This document shows positions 35,950 to 44,912 of a stretch of 64,000 nt of DNA, in pieces. The position numbers and the translations under genes are program-made. Numbering within the stretch: position 1 is the first letter of the stretch; every line of letters begins with the position of its first letter. This DNA is from Paracoccus lichenicola (GTDB lineage: Bacteria; Pseudomonadota; Alphaproteobacteria; Rhodobacterales; Rhodobacteraceae). The stretch spans positions 1 through 64,000 of the forward strand of contig NZ_WMBT01000008.1 in NCBI RefSeq assembly GCF_009708075.1. The letters run 5' to 3'. The notes beneath the pieces were generated by a model that was not told the origin of the DNA, did no database searches, and was given only the letters and a program-made list of their open reading frames with translations.

Positions 35950-35977
35950 ACGGGCCTGCCGGTGCAGGCCCGTTTTC
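35950..35977. terminator. Bidirectional rho-independent terminator
   Basis: ACGGGCCTGC at 35950-35959 and GCAGGCCCGT at 35964-35973 form a perfect 10-bp stem with a CGGT loop, followed by TTTTCCC. It lies between the convergent creatinase and creatininase genes and can serve both strands. Confidence 0.9.
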
Positions 35978-35983
35978 CCTTGC

Positions 35984-36757
35984 TCAGAACTCGGCCCGCA
36001 GGGCGTCCACGATGCCGCGCGTGCAGACCTCCAGCAGCAGTTCGCCCTTTTCGGCCGTGGCCTCGCGGGGCGAGGACAGGGTGCCCGCCGCGGGCGTCCA
36101 TTCGGGCTTGACCGGATACACGTCATAGGGCGGAAACGTGGCGGGCTGCACATCGACCGCCCGGGCCAGATCGACGAACTGCGGATACAGCGCCAGCATC
36201 AGCGACGTTTCCAGAACGCCGCCATGTTCCAGCGCCCATCCGGGAAAGCCGTCCGGATACAACCGCGCGATGTCGTCATCCCCCACGAAGTCCCAATAGG
36301 ACAGCACCACGATCTTCATGTCCGCGATGCCGTCCCAGCGAAGCTCGCGCAGCGCCAGGTCGATGCCCTCGATGATGAACCAGGAATTCTCGTAATGCCC
36401 GTTCACAAGGCACAGCTTGCGCACGCCGTGGCGGGCGAATTCGCGGATCACGTCGCGCAGGGCGGCGACCAGCGTCGCGCCGTCCAGGCTGGTGGTGCCG
36501 GGCAGGTGGTTGCCGCCGCCCGATTTCTGGTGCGACTTGTAGCCATAGGTGAAGGGCGGCGCCACAAGCCCGCCGACCGCAAGGGCCGCGCGGCGCGCGA
36601 ATTCCGTGGGCAGCAGCACGTCCACATGCAGCGGCATGTGATGGCCGTGCTGTTCCATGGACCCGATGGGGATCAGGATCGGCGTGGCGCCGCCGCTGAC
36701 GGCGGCATGATAATCCGGCCAGGCCAGTTCCGAAGCGAATGCGGTCTTTTGCGGCAT
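35984..36757 (-). CDS. Creatininase (creatinine amidohydrolase)
   Basis: It opens creatinine to creatine, feeding creatinase. The 257-residue protein shows metal-binding residues in PIGSMEQHGHHMPLHVDVL (Glu, His, Asp) and VNGHYENSW (His, Glu), with length near the 260 of the Pseudomonas enzyme. It is divergent from the LysR regulator (99 bases). Neither a sarcosine oxidase nor urease gene is present in this window, so the products must be handled by enzymes encoded elsewhere. Confidence 0.94.
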   Translation of the reverse strand: MPQKTAFASELAWPDYHAAVSGGATPILIPIGSMEQHGHHMPLHVDVLLPTEFARRAALAVGGLVAPPFTYGYKSHQKSGGGNHLPGTTSLDGATLVAALRDVIREFARHGVRKLCLVNGHYENSWFIIEGIDLALRELRWDGIADMKIVVLSYWDFVGDDDIARLYPDGFPGWALEHGGVLETSLMLALYPQFVDLARAVDVQPATFPPYDVYPVKPEWTPAAGTLSSPREATAEKGELLLEVCTRGIVDALRAEF

Positions 36758-36808
36758 GGGGCACCCTGTCTGTTGATGGTCTGCCCCGCACTAGAGTTTT
36801 CGATTGAT

Positions 36809-36836
36809 CGCAAATGAAATATAAAGTCGCAATCCG
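36809..36836. promoter_or_regulatory. Creatine-regulon motif, copy 2 (creatininase/LysR intergenic)
   Basis: CGCAAATG at 36809-36816 and GCAATCCG at 36829-36836 (the reverse of CGGATTGC) lie between the divergent creatininase and LysR genes. The same two elements make up the motifs at 34635 and 37762, here with different spacing and orientation. Confidence 0.6.
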
Positions 36837-36856
36837 TCCATTGCGGGGGCAAATCC

Positions 36857-37750
36857 ATGGCGGCCATCACCAACCTTCCGACCGACCTGCTGCGCACCTT
36901 CATCGCCGTGGTGGAGCTGGGCGGCCATTCGCGCGCGGGCGCCGCCCTGGGCCGCAGCCAGCCCGCGATTTCCCTGCAGATCCGCCGGCTGGAGGAGCTG
37001 GTCCGCGCGCCCCTGCTGGTCCAGGAAGGCCGCGCCATCCTGCCCACCCCCGCGGGCGAGGCGCTGCTGAGCTATGCCCGCGAAATGGTGCGCATCAACG
37101 ACGAGGCGGTCAGCTATTTCCACCGGTCCGACAAGACCGGCGTGCTGCGCATCGGTCTGCCCACCGATTACGCGGTTGCCTTTCTGCAAGGCACCCTGAC
37201 CCGCTATATCCAGGGCCATGCCGAGGTCGAGCTGGAGGTGCATTGCGACCTGTCGCGCGAACTGCACCAGCACCTGCGCTCGGACGACCTGGACATCATC
37301 GTGGCGGTGATGCCGGATGCGCGGATGCCCTATCTGTCGCGGATGTGGACCGAGCAGCCGATCTGGGCCGCGGCCGAGGATTTCCACCTGCCCGCCCACG
37401 CCCCCGTCCCCCTGGGCGCCCATCCCGAGGGCTGCGATTACCGCGCCCGGATGATCCAGGCGCTGGACGCGATCGAGCGGCGCTGGCGCATCGTCTATAC
37501 CGGGCCGGGCATTTCCGGGCTGCAAAGCGCGGTGGCGAACGGGTTGTGCGTCACCGCGCTGACGCGCGCCACGCTGCTGCCGGGGATGCGCCTGCTGCAC
37601 GAAACCGAAGGGTTCCCGGCACTGGAACCCTTGCGCGTGGGCCTGTTCTACAAGCACCCGCGCCTGTCTGCGGCGGGGCTGCACCTGGTCAGCGACCTGG
37701 TGGCCGACCTGGAAAGCGTGGGGTCAGGCGTCCATGCGGTTCCCGCCTAA
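36857..37750 (+). CDS. LysR-family regulator of creatinine/creatine genes
   Basis: A 297-residue LysR protein with a helix-turn-helix at residues 9-68 (VVELGGHSRAGAALGRSQPA; ISLQIRRLEELVRAPLL) and an effector-binding domain after residue 90. It sits in the middle of the creatininase, creatinase and importer genes, and a repeated motif is found upstream of each unit, so local control is likely. The inducer is unknown; creatinine or creatine would be expected. Confidence 0.88.
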   Translation: MAAITNLPTDLLRTFIAVVELGGHSRAGAALGRSQPAISLQIRRLEELVRAPLLVQEGRAILPTPAGEALLSYAREMVRINDEAVSYFHRSDKTGVLRIGLPTDYAVAFLQGTLTRYIQGHAEVELEVHCDLSRELHQHLRSDDLDIIVAVMPDARMPYLSRMWTEQPIWAAAEDFHLPAHAPVPLGAHPEGCDYRARMIQALDAIERRWRIVYTGPGISGLQSAVANGLCVTALTRATLLPGMRLLHETEGFPALEPLRVGLFYKHPRLSAAGLHLVSDLVADLESVGSGVHAVPA

Positions 37751-37761
37751 CCGATAACGCC

Positions 37762-37778
37762 CGCAAATGGTCGGATTG
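37762..37778. promoter_or_regulatory. Creatine-regulon motif, copy 3 (upstream of importer operon)
   Basis: CGCAAATGGTCGGATTG lies 100 bases before the binding-protein start, with TAGCGT at 37813-37818 (offset 51, as in copy 1) and an inverted CAATCCGA at 37842-37849. A -35-like TTGCTT at 37791-37796 is spaced 16 bases from TAGCGT. Confidence 0.7.
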
Positions 37779-37861
37779 GAAGAACCGATTTTGCTTGGGC
37801 GGCGGCCTCTCCTAGCGTGATCTCCAGAAGAACAACAAAGACAATCCGACAGGGTGACACC

Positions 37862-38986
37862 ATGACCATCACGATTGGGGCCGGTCCCGGCCTTTCGCGG
37901 CGCGCGGCACTGGCACTGGGGGCGGCGGCGCTGGCCACGCCCATGCTGTCGCGGCGCGCCTTCGCCGCGCCGACCGAACTGACCATGCTGGCCTGGTACG
38001 GCCATGCCGAACCCGACATCGTGGCCGAATTCGAGGCCGCCCATAACGTCAAGTTCGTGCCGAAATACTATACCGGCGGCGACAACATGCTGGGCCTGAT
38101 CTCGCAATCCCCGCCGGGCACCTTCGACGTGATCCTGTCGGACGCCGAATATGTCCAGCAGCTGAACGCGGCAGGCTATATCGAGGCGCTGGATCCCGCC
38201 GACTATCCCTTTGACGAGTTCTTTCCCGAATTCCACAAGTTCCCAGGCCACTGGGACGGCGACACGCTGTATTCGGTCATCACCCGCTTCGGCTTCCTGG
38301 GCGTGGCCTACAACACCGACGCCCTGACCGAGGCCGAGGCCTCGACCTATGACGTGTTCTGGGATCCCCGGCTGACCGGCAAGGTCGGCCATTTCGACTG
38401 GCACCTGCCGAACCTGGGCCAGATCAGCCTGCTGAACGGCAATCCCCACCCCTACGACATCGACGAGGCGGCGTGGGAGGCGGTCAAGGAAAAGACCCTG
38501 TCCCTGCGCCCGCAGGTCGGCGGGTTCTTCGATTACGGCGGCACGTTCTCGTCGCTGGACAACGGGCAGATGCTGGCCTTCGCGGGCATCGGCGACTGGA
38601 TCACCGGCACGCTGGAACGCAACGGCGCCAAGGTCCGCAGCGTGATCCCCGAACAGGGCGGGTTGCAGTTCACCGAAAGCTTTTCCATCGGCAAGGGGTC
38701 TGCCAAGGCCGATCTGGCAAAGGCCTGGATCCAGTACATCACCTCGGCCAAGGGCCAGGCGAAGTCGGCGCAGATGGCCGCCTATCCCTGCATCGTTCCC
38801 AACCAGAAGGGGTGGGAGGTGCTGGGCGCCGAAAACCCGGCCGAGGCCAGGCGCCAGGGCATGGTGCCGGGCGCGGGCAGCGCCATCGACATGATCCGCA
38901 CGGGCCGGATCCAGTATCGCCAGCTTCCGGTCCAGCAATCGCTGGAGGACTGGAACGACTTCTGGTCGGAGTACAAGGGCGCATGA
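37862..38986 (+). CDS. ABC importer substrate-binding protein (PotD type)
   Basis: A 374-residue periplasmic protein with a twin-arginine-like signal (SRRAALALGAAALATPMLSRR, in part) ending RRAFAA at about residue 36. The mature protein starts PTELTMLAWYGHAEPDIVAEF, typical of polyamine/spermidine-type binding proteins. Start ATG 37862 follows ACAGGGTGAC; an upstream GTG at 37817 lies within the promoter. Genomic position suggests creatine or creatinine as ligand (inference). Confidence 0.9.
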   Translation: MTITIGAGPGLSRRAALALGAAALATPMLSRRAFAAPTELTMLAWYGHAEPDIVAEFEAAHNVKFVPKYYTGGDNMLGLISQSPPGTFDVILSDAEYVQQLNAAGYIEALDPADYPFDEFFPEFHKFPGHWDGDTLYSVITRFGFLGVAYNTDALTEAEASTYDVFWDPRLTGKVGHFDWHLPNLGQISLLNGNPHPYDIDEAAWEAVKEKTLSLRPQVGGFFDYGGTFSSLDNGQMLAFAGIGDWITGTLERNGAKVRSVIPEQGGLQFTESFSIGKGSAKADLAKAWIQYITSAKGQAKSAQMAAYPCIVPNQKGWEVLGAENPAEARRQGMVPGAGSAIDMIRTGRIQYRQLPVQQSLEDWNDFWSEYKGA

Positions 38987-39906
38987 CCGCCGCGGTTCTC
39001 GACAAGGCGCCTGACGCCCGGGCGCGGCAGGCGGGACCATCCGCCCGCCGCCCCGAGGTTCCGATGCGACGCCGCCTTTCGCTTTATGGTCTGACATTCT
39101 CGCTGCCCTTGCTGATCTGGCAGCTTCTGTTCTTCGTCTTTCCGCTGGTCTTCCTGATCGCGCTCAGCTTCTGGACGGTGCGGAACTTCCGGATGCAGCC
39201 GGATTTCGACATGGTGAACTGGACGACCATGTATGGCCGGGCGGTCTTCTGGCAGGCCTATGCCACCACCCTGACGCTGGCCGCCGGGGCGGCGGTGCTG
39301 ACCAGCATCCTGGCCTTTCCCGTGGCCTATGCCATCGCCTTCAAGCTGTCCCCCCGCGTGCAGCGATGGGCGATCATGCTGATGGTGATCCCGTTCTTCA
39401 CCAGCTATCTGGTGCGGGTCTATTCCTGGCAGGTGTTCCTGTCGGACGCGGGCATCATCAACGTGATGCTGGGCTGGATCGGCCTTGGTCCCTACGGCTT
39501 GCTGAACACGCCGGGCGCGACGCTTCTGGGCTTTGTCACGCTGGCCTTGCCGCTGGTCGTGCTGCTGCAGCTGTTCAGCCTGATCTTCATCGACCGCACC
39601 CTGATCGAGGCCGCGCACAACATGCGCTGCGGCCGGTTGCGCACGGTGTTCGCCGTGGTGATCCCGTCCGCCCGGGTGGGGCTGGTGATCGCGGCGCTGT
39701 TCGCCTTCATCCTGTCCTTCGGGGATTTCGTCAGCCCGATCTATCTGGGCGGCGGCGATCCGACCACGCTGTCGATCCTGATCACCGACACCACGAAATC
39801 GGGCCAGCAATGGCCGCGCGCGGCGGTGATCGCGCTGACCATGATCGCCACGCTGATGATCGTGGCCTATCTCGCGGTCCGCTTTGCCTATCGGGGGCGC
39901 AAATGA
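38983..39906 (+). CDS. ABC importer permease (PotB type)
   Basis: A 307-residue permease with six hydrophobic segments and the EAA loop at IDRTLIEAAHNMRCGRLRTV. ATG 38983 overlaps the end of the binding-protein gene. The first 45 residues are a polar, Arg/Ala/Pro-rich cytoplasmic tail, longer than usual. Confidence 0.9.
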   Translation: MTAAVLDKAPDARARQAGPSARRPEVPMRRRLSLYGLTFSLPLLIWQLLFFVFPLVFLIALSFWTVRNFRMQPDFDMVNWTTMYGRAVFWQAYATTLTLAAGAAVLTSILAFPVAYAIAFKLSPRVQRWAIMLMVIPFFTSYLVRVYSWQVFLSDAGIINVMLGWIGLGPYGLLNTPGATLLGFVTLALPLVVLLQLFSLIFIDRTLIEAAHNMRCGRLRTVFAVVIPSARVGLVIAALFAFILSFGDFVSPIYLGGGDPTTLSILITDTTKSGQQWPRAAVIALTMIATLMIVAYLAVRFAYRGRK

Positions 39907-40718
39907 ACCGGGAAAACGAGGCCAACCGCAATCCGCTGATCAACGGCGCGTTGCTGGCCTATGTGCTGCTGGCCTATCTGTTCGTCTTCGCGCCGATCGT
40001 CGCCAGCTTCGTCTTTTCCTTCAACTCGGACCGGTTCCCGTCGATCCCGCTGGGGGATTTCTCGACCGAATGGTACCGCGCGGTCGCCGCCGATCCGCTG
40101 GTGTGGCAGGGCTTGCGCAACACGCTGCTGGTGGGGGTGGGGGTGGGCGTCATCTCGACCGCGCTCGGTTTCGGGGCGGCCTATACGGATCATCGCTACA
40201 ATTTCCTGGGCAAGCAGGTCTATCTGGCCCTTGCGCTGCTGCCGCCGACCATTCCCGTGGTCATCATGGGGCTGGCGATGCTGGCCTTTTTGTCGCGGGT
40301 GAACCTGTCGGGGGATGCGGGGGCCGTGATCATCGCCCATGTGGTGATCTGCGCGCCCTTCGCGATGGCGGTGATCCGGCTGCGGCTGTCGCAGATGGAC
40401 CCCTCGCTGGAGCCGGCGGCCTGGAACCTGGGCGCGTCGGAATGGGCGGCGATGCGCCATGTCGTCATCCCCTTCTGCCGCCCCGCGATCCTGGGGGCGC
40501 TGTTCGTGACCATGGCCGTGTCCTTCGACGAATTCGCCATCGCCTGGTTCGTGTCGGGCCTGAACGAGACGCTGCCCGTCAAGGTGCTGGGCTTTTTGCA
40601 AGGCCAGGTCAGCCCGCGCATCAACGCGGTCGGCACCTTTGTCTTCATCGTCTCGATGACGCTTCTGATCCTGGCGCAACTGCTGCTGGGCCGCACCGCC
40701 GCCCCAAGGAAGGAATGA
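39903..40718 (+). CDS. ABC importer permease (PotC type)
   Basis: The second permease, 271 residues, with EAA loop EPAAWNLGASEWAAMRHVVIP and the FDEFAIAWFVSG segment typical of PotC. It overlaps both neighbours by ATGA. Confidence 0.9.
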   Translation: MNRENEANRNPLINGALLAYVLLAYLFVFAPIVASFVFSFNSDRFPSIPLGDFSTEWYRAVAADPLVWQGLRNTLLVGVGVGVISTALGFGAAYTDHRYNFLGKQVYLALALLPPTIPVVIMGLAMLAFLSRVNLSGDAGAVIIAHVVICAPFAMAVIRLRLSQMDPSLEPAAWNLGASEWAAMRHVVIPFCRPAILGALFVTMAVSFDEFAIAWFVSGLNETLPVKVLGFLQGQVSPRINAVGTFVFIVSMTLLILAQLLLGRTAAPRKE

Positions 40719-41812
40719 CGCCCGTGACCCAAGCCCCCCTTGTCTCCCTTGAAGGCGTGGCCAAGCACTTTGGCACCTATACCGCCGTGCAGAAGATGGA
40801 CCTGCAGATCCACGAAGGCGAATTCCTGGCGCTGATGGGATCGTCGGGCTGCGGCAAGACCACCACGCTGCGGATGCTGGCGGGGCTGGAGGCGCCAAGC
40901 GAAGGCGTGATCCGGCTGGACGGCAAGCCGATCAACGACCTGCCAAGCTGGTCGCGCGACACCCCGATGGTCTGGCAAAGCCTGGCGCTGTTTCCGTTCC
41001 TGACCGTAATCGAGAACGTGGAATTCGCGCTGAAGATGCGCGGCCTGGGCCGCACCGAACGCCGCCGCCGTGCCGAACAGTGGCTGGACCGGATGCAGAT
41101 CGCGGAATTCGCGGGCCGCAACATCAGCCAGTTGTCCGGCGGCCAGCGGCAGCGCGTGGCCCTGGCCCGGTCGCTGGTGATCGAGCCTCGGATCCTGCTG
41201 CTGGACGAACCGCTGTCGGCGCTGGACGCGGCGCTGAAGGTGCGGATGCAATCGGTGCTGAAGACCCTGCAACGCGAAACCGGCATCACCTTCGTCTATG
41301 TCACCCACAGCCAGTCCGAGGCGTTTTCCATGGCCGACCGCGTGGTCATCATGAGCCGGGGCAAGATCGAGCAGATCGGCACGCCCCAGGACATCTACCG
41401 CGCGCCGCGCACCCGCTTCGTCGCGGATTTCCTGGGGTCGTCGAACATCTTTCCGGGCCAGTTGACCCGCGACGGGCAGGGCCGGCCCGTCCTGGCCACC
41501 AGCAGCGGCGATTTCGCCCTTCCCGCCGGAAACGCCCCCGGCATCGCGGGCCAGGCGGCCAGCCTGACGGTGCTGGACACCCGGATGCAGATCCATCCGC
41601 AGCCGCCGCAAGGCGCGCGCAATTCCGTCGCCGCCCGCATGATCGGCGAGGAATTCGTCGGCGCCACCGCGACGATCCATTTCGAGACCGACAACGGACA
41701 GGAGCTGCGGGTGCAGAAATCGCACGAGGATCTGGCCGACCTGTCCCTGGCCATCGGCAAGCCCTTCTACCTGTCCTGGTCGCCTGCGGATGGACATCTT
41801 GTCCAGGAATGA
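40715..41812 (+). CDS. ABC importer ATP-binding protein (PotA type)
   Basis: A 365-residue ATPase: Walker A GSSGCGKTTT, signature QLSGGQRQRVALARSL, Walker B ILLLDEPLSALDA, H-loop YVTHSQSEAFSMADR, and a C-terminal TOBE-type domain (residues about 285-360). It completes the binding protein-permease-permease-ATPase operon. Confidence 0.93.
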   Translation: MTPVTQAPLVSLEGVAKHFGTYTAVQKMDLQIHEGEFLALMGSSGCGKTTTLRMLAGLEAPSEGVIRLDGKPINDLPSWSRDTPMVWQSLALFPFLTVIENVEFALKMRGLGRTERRRRAEQWLDRMQIAEFAGRNISQLSGGQRQRVALARSLVIEPRILLLDEPLSALDAALKVRMQSVLKTLQRETGITFVYVTHSQSEAFSMADRVVIMSRGKIEQIGTPQDIYRAPRTRFVADFLGSSNIFPGQLTRDGQGRPVLATSSGDFALPAGNAPGIAGQAASLTVLDTRMQIHPQPPQGARNSVAARMIGEEFVGATATIHFETDNGQELRVQKSHEDLADLSLAIGKPFYLSWSPADGHLVQE

Positions 41813-42035
41813 TCCCGCGCCCCGCAATTGGCCGCAAGCCGGGGACATGCCGCAGCGGCTGTCGCAGGCCTGTGCGCACAGCTTCCTTTGCGCGGGCAGG
41901 CTGGGTCCGGTCCGGCTTCCCGACGGCCCGGACCCGGCAAGGGGCCAGGCCTTGAAAGGGCTGCCGCAGCCGGGACGCGCCGTCGCGCGGCTGCGATTCA
42001 CGTGGCCCGTGAACCCCTTGCGCATCCTTCGCTGA
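41790..42035 (+). CDS. Possible small protein after the importer operon
   Basis: An 81-residue open frame that starts inside the last codons of the ATPase gene and shows GC-rich third positions like real genes here. It has no recognisable domain and no clear ribosome site. It may be real and coupled to the importer operon, or a chance frame in high-GC DNA. The rest of the gap to ribH shows only an imperfect inverted repeat (CCCTGACGG...CCGTCACGGG) near 42045-42067. Confidence 0.25.
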   Translation: MDILSRNDPAPRNWPQAGDMPQRLSQACAHSFLCAGRLGPVRLPDGPDPARGQALKGLPQPGRAVARLRFTWPVNPLRILR

Positions 42036-42070
42036 TCCCCGCCCTGACGGAGGGCGCCGTCACGGGCCGG

Positions 42071-42547
42071 TCACATCCGGTCCCACCGGCGCTTGAGCGC
42101 GATCAGGTGCAGCGCCGCCGCAGCCGCGCCGCCGCCCTTGTTCTGGCCCTGCGGATCGGCCCGCACCTGGGCCTGGGCGAGGGTCTCGACCGTCAGGATG
42201 CCGTTGCCGATGCAATGGCCCTGCAACCCCAGAAGCGTCAGCCCGCGCGAACTGTCGTTGCAGACCGTGTCGTAATGCGTCGTCTCGCCCCGGATCACGC
42301 AGCCAAGCGCGACATGGCCGTCATACAGATCGCGCCGGGCCGCCAGGGCGATGGCCGCGGGAATTTCCAGCGCGCCCGGCACCTCGACCAGATCGACGGT
42401 GGCGCTTGCCTCGGCCGCGACGGCGCGCGCGCCCGCCACCAGCCCGTCGGCGATCTGGCGGTAATAGGGCGCGACCACGATCAGCAGGCGCAGGCTGCCC
42501 TCGATCCGGGGCAGCGGCAGGTGGTGATGGTCTATGCTGGCGGCCAT
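42071..42547 (-). CDS. ribH: 6,7-dimethyl-8-ribityllumazine synthase
   Basis: The penultimate enzyme of riboflavin synthesis, 158 residues. Key segments are VVAPYYRQIADGLVAGA, VPGALEIPAAIALAA, and the catalytic loop VIRGETTHYDTVCNDSSRGL with its histidine. It follows ribB by 4 bases. ATG 42547 is preferred to the upstream codon 42604, which would overlap ribB. Confidence 0.95.
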   Translation of the reverse strand: MAASIDHHHLPLPRIEGSLRLLIVVAPYYRQIADGLVAGARAVAAEASATVDLVEVPGALEIPAAIALAARRDLYDGHVALGCVIRGETTHYDTVCNDSSRGLTLLGLQGHCIGNGILTVETLAQAQVRADPQGQNKGGGAAAAALHLIALKRRWDRM

Positions 42548-42551
42548 GGTC

Positions 42552-43670
42552 CTATTCCCCCGAAATCCGGCGGGTCGAATGGATCGAAAGCCCGTAGGCG
42601 TCAAGCCCGATCACCCGCACCGGCGCCGAATTGGTCAGCAGCACCAGGTCCGACAGCCCCAGCGTGGACAGGATCTGCGCGCCCAAGCCGTAATGGCGCA
42701 GGACATGGGACGACACCTCGTCCCGGCGGGGCAGGCGCGGCTCGGTGTCGCGGAACAGCACGACCACGCCCCGGCCCTCGTCGGCGATCAGGCGCATCGC
42801 CTGGTCCAGGGTGCCCGCATCCTCGCGCCCGATGCCCAGCACGTCGTGCAGCGGATCCAGCACGTGCATCCGCACCAGGACCGGACCGGGCGCGGCCAGG
42901 TCGCCCCGGGTCAGCACGACATGTTCGGCGCCCGTGGTCTCGTCGGCAAAGATGCGCATGGTCCAGTCGCCGCCATGGACCGAACGGACGGCCATCCGGC
43001 CGCGTTCGGCGATCAGGTTGTCGTGGCGGCGGCGATAGGCGATCAGGTCGCTGATGGTGCCGATCTTCAGCCCGTGCTTGCGCGCAAAGACCACCAGGTC
43101 GGGCAGGCGCGCCATGGTGCCGTCGTCGTTCATGATCTCGCAGATCACGCCCGAGGGGTTCAGCCCCGCCAGCCGCGCCACGTCCACCGCGGCCTCGGTA
43201 TGGCCCGCGCGCACCAGCACGCCGCCGTCGCGGGCGCGCAGGGGAAAGATATGGCCGGGCGTGGCGATGTCGGCCGCGCCCTTGGCCGGGTCGATGGCCA
43301 CCGCGATGGTATGGGCGCGGTCCTGGGCGGAAATCCCGGTGGTCACGCCCTCGCGCGCCTCGATCGACATGGTGAAGGCGGTCTCGTGCCGGCTGGAATT
43401 CTTGGGGGACAGCAGCGGCAGGCCAAGCGCGTCGATCCGCGCGCCGGTCAGGGACAGGCAGATCAGCCCGCGCCCGTGGGTCGCCATGAAGTTGATGACG
43501 GCGGGCGTGGCCATCTGCGCGGGAATGACCAGGTCGCCCTCGTTCTCGCGGTCCTCGTGATCGACCAGGATGAACATGCGGCCCCCGCGGGCCTCGTCGA
43601 GGATCTCCTCGATGGGGGAAATCGCGTCGGACCAGGTGCCGTCAAGGGGGTCCAGGGGGGTGTCGGGCAT
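42552..43670 (-). CDS. ribB: 3,4-dihydroxy-2-butanone 4-phosphate synthase with degenerate RibA-like domain
   Basis: Residues 1-215 are a full RibB domain with the acidic loop [17 protein letters not shown] and [15 protein letters not shown]. Residues about 220-372 resemble GTP cyclohydrolase II but the three zinc cysteines are missing; the corresponding region reads [20 protein letters not shown]. It therefore probably makes dihydroxybutanone phosphate only, the RibBX-type form seen in other alphaproteobacteria. No FMN riboswitch could be found in the 226 bases upstream. Confidence 0.9.
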   Translation of the reverse strand: MPDTPLDPLDGTWSDAISPIEEILDEARGGRMFILVDHEDRENEGDLVIPAQMATPAVINFMATHGRGLICLSLTGARIDALGLPLLSPKNSSRHETAFTMSIEAREGVTTGISAQDRAHTIAVAIDPAKGAADIATPGHIFPLRARDGGVLVRAGHTEAAVDVARLAGLNPSGVICEIMNDDGTMARLPDLVVFARKHGLKIGTISDLIAYRRRHDNLIAERGRMAVRSVHGGDWTMRIFADETTGAEHVVLTRGDLAAPGPVLVRMHVLDPLHDVLGIGREDAGTLDQAMRLIADEGRGVVVLFRDTEPRLPRRDEVSSHVLRHYGLGAQILSTLGLSDLVLLTNSAPVRVIGLDAYGLSIHSTRRISGE

Positions 43671-43896
43671 CCGCCGCTCCTGCAAGGAAGGGGGCCGGCA
43701 GGGGATGTCCGGCACCTGTCATCATCTGGTTCATGGCCGATCCTGCCGATCGTCACCATGGCTTTTCCCGCGCAAGCCGCGGATTGCGGCGGGGCCTGAT
43801 GCGTCCCCCACTCTTGCACCCGCTGTCAAGAGCCGAGTTCGGATCGCGCACCGACACGCCCCGTTTCCGGCGGCGGCGCCGCAAGGCCCCTGGCCC

Positions 43897-44838
43897 TCAG
43901 TTCACTGGCGTCGGCAAGGGCCTGCCCGCGAAAAAGGCGTCCAGGTTGTCCAGCGTCAGTCGCGACATCCGGTCGCGGGTCTCGACGGTTCCGCTGGCAT
44001 GGTGGGGATAAAGCGTGACGTTGGGCAGCGCGGTCAGGGCCGGGTCGGGATGGGGTTCGTTCAGAAAGACATCCAGCCCCGCCCCGGCGATGCGCCCTTC
44101 GCGCAGCGCGGCGATCAGCGCGCCTTCGTCCACGACCGACCCGCGCGCGACATTGACCAGCGTGCCGTCCGGTCCCAGGGCGTCCAGCACCGCAGCCGAG
44201 ATCAGGCCCGCGGTCCCCGCCCCGCCCGGCGTCGCGACCAGCAGGATGTCGGCCCACCCGGCCAAGGCCGCCGGATCGGGGAAATAGGCGTAGCCCACCC
44301 CCGGCTTCGGATTGCGGCCCGAATAGCCGATGGCCATCCCCATCGCCTCGCAGCGGCGCGCGATGGCCAGGCCGATGGTGCCAAGCCCCACGATCCCCGC
44401 GCGCTTGCCCGCGGCCGAGGCGGTCAGCGGGAACATCCCCTGCCGCCCCCAATCGCCCGACCGGACATGGGCGTCCGCCTGGACCAGCCGCCGCCGCGAA
44501 GCCAGCATCAGCAGGATCGCCGCGTCGGCCACGTCATCGGCCAGCGCGACCGAGGTGTTGGTCAGCGTGATCCCCCGCCGCGTCATGGCGGGCAGGTCGA
44601 TCATGTCGAAGCCCGCCGACGAACAGGCGGCCAGCCGCAAGGCGGGCAGCCGGTCCAGCAGCGCCGCATCGACCGCGACATGCCCGCTCACGACCATGGC
44701 GGTGCAGACAGGCCCGGCCCGGGCCAGCAGCGCGTCCCGGTCGGTGGCCTGATCCAGGCGGTGAAGCGTATAGCGCGCCTCCATCTCCTCCATGAAGCGG
44801 GGGCGCAGGGGATGGGCGACAAGGACGTGCGGTTTCAT
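43897..44838 (-). CDS. D-2-hydroxyacid dehydrogenase
   Basis: A 313-residue NAD(P)-dependent enzyme of the glyoxylate/hydroxypyruvate reductase type. The cofactor motif is GIVGLGTIGLAIARR; catalytic Arg is in NVARGSVVDEGAL, Glu in DVFLNEPHPD and His in LYPHHASGTVETR. Start ATG 44838 follows GGAGACCGC. It lies 74 bases after the GH13 gene in the same direction, but no functional link is obvious. Confidence 0.9.
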   Translation of the reverse strand: MKPHVLVAHPLRPRFMEEMEARYTLHRLDQATDRDALLARAGPVCTAMVVSGHVAVDAALLDRLPALRLAACSSAGFDMIDLPAMTRRGITLTNTSVALADDVADAAILLMLASRRRLVQADAHVRSGDWGRQGMFPLTASAAGKRAGIVGLGTIGLAIARRCEAMGMAIGYSGRNPKPGVGYAYFPDPAALAGWADILLVATPGGAGTAGLISAAVLDALGPDGTLVNVARGSVVDEGALIAALREGRIAGAGLDVFLNEPHPDPALTALPNVTLYPHHASGTVETRDRMSRLTLDNLDAFFAGRPLPTPVN

Positions 44839-44912
44839 GCGGTCTCCAGGGGGGCGATGAACGGACGGAACAGGCCCGCCCGGGAAAGAGGGGTTTTCCC
44901 GCAAGGCCCGGA

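Noticed and set aside
43671-43896. FMN riboswitch upstream of ribB
   Set aside because: The minus strand shows some GC-rich hairpins and a TTGACA-like hexamer, but none of the conserved FMN aptamer segments.
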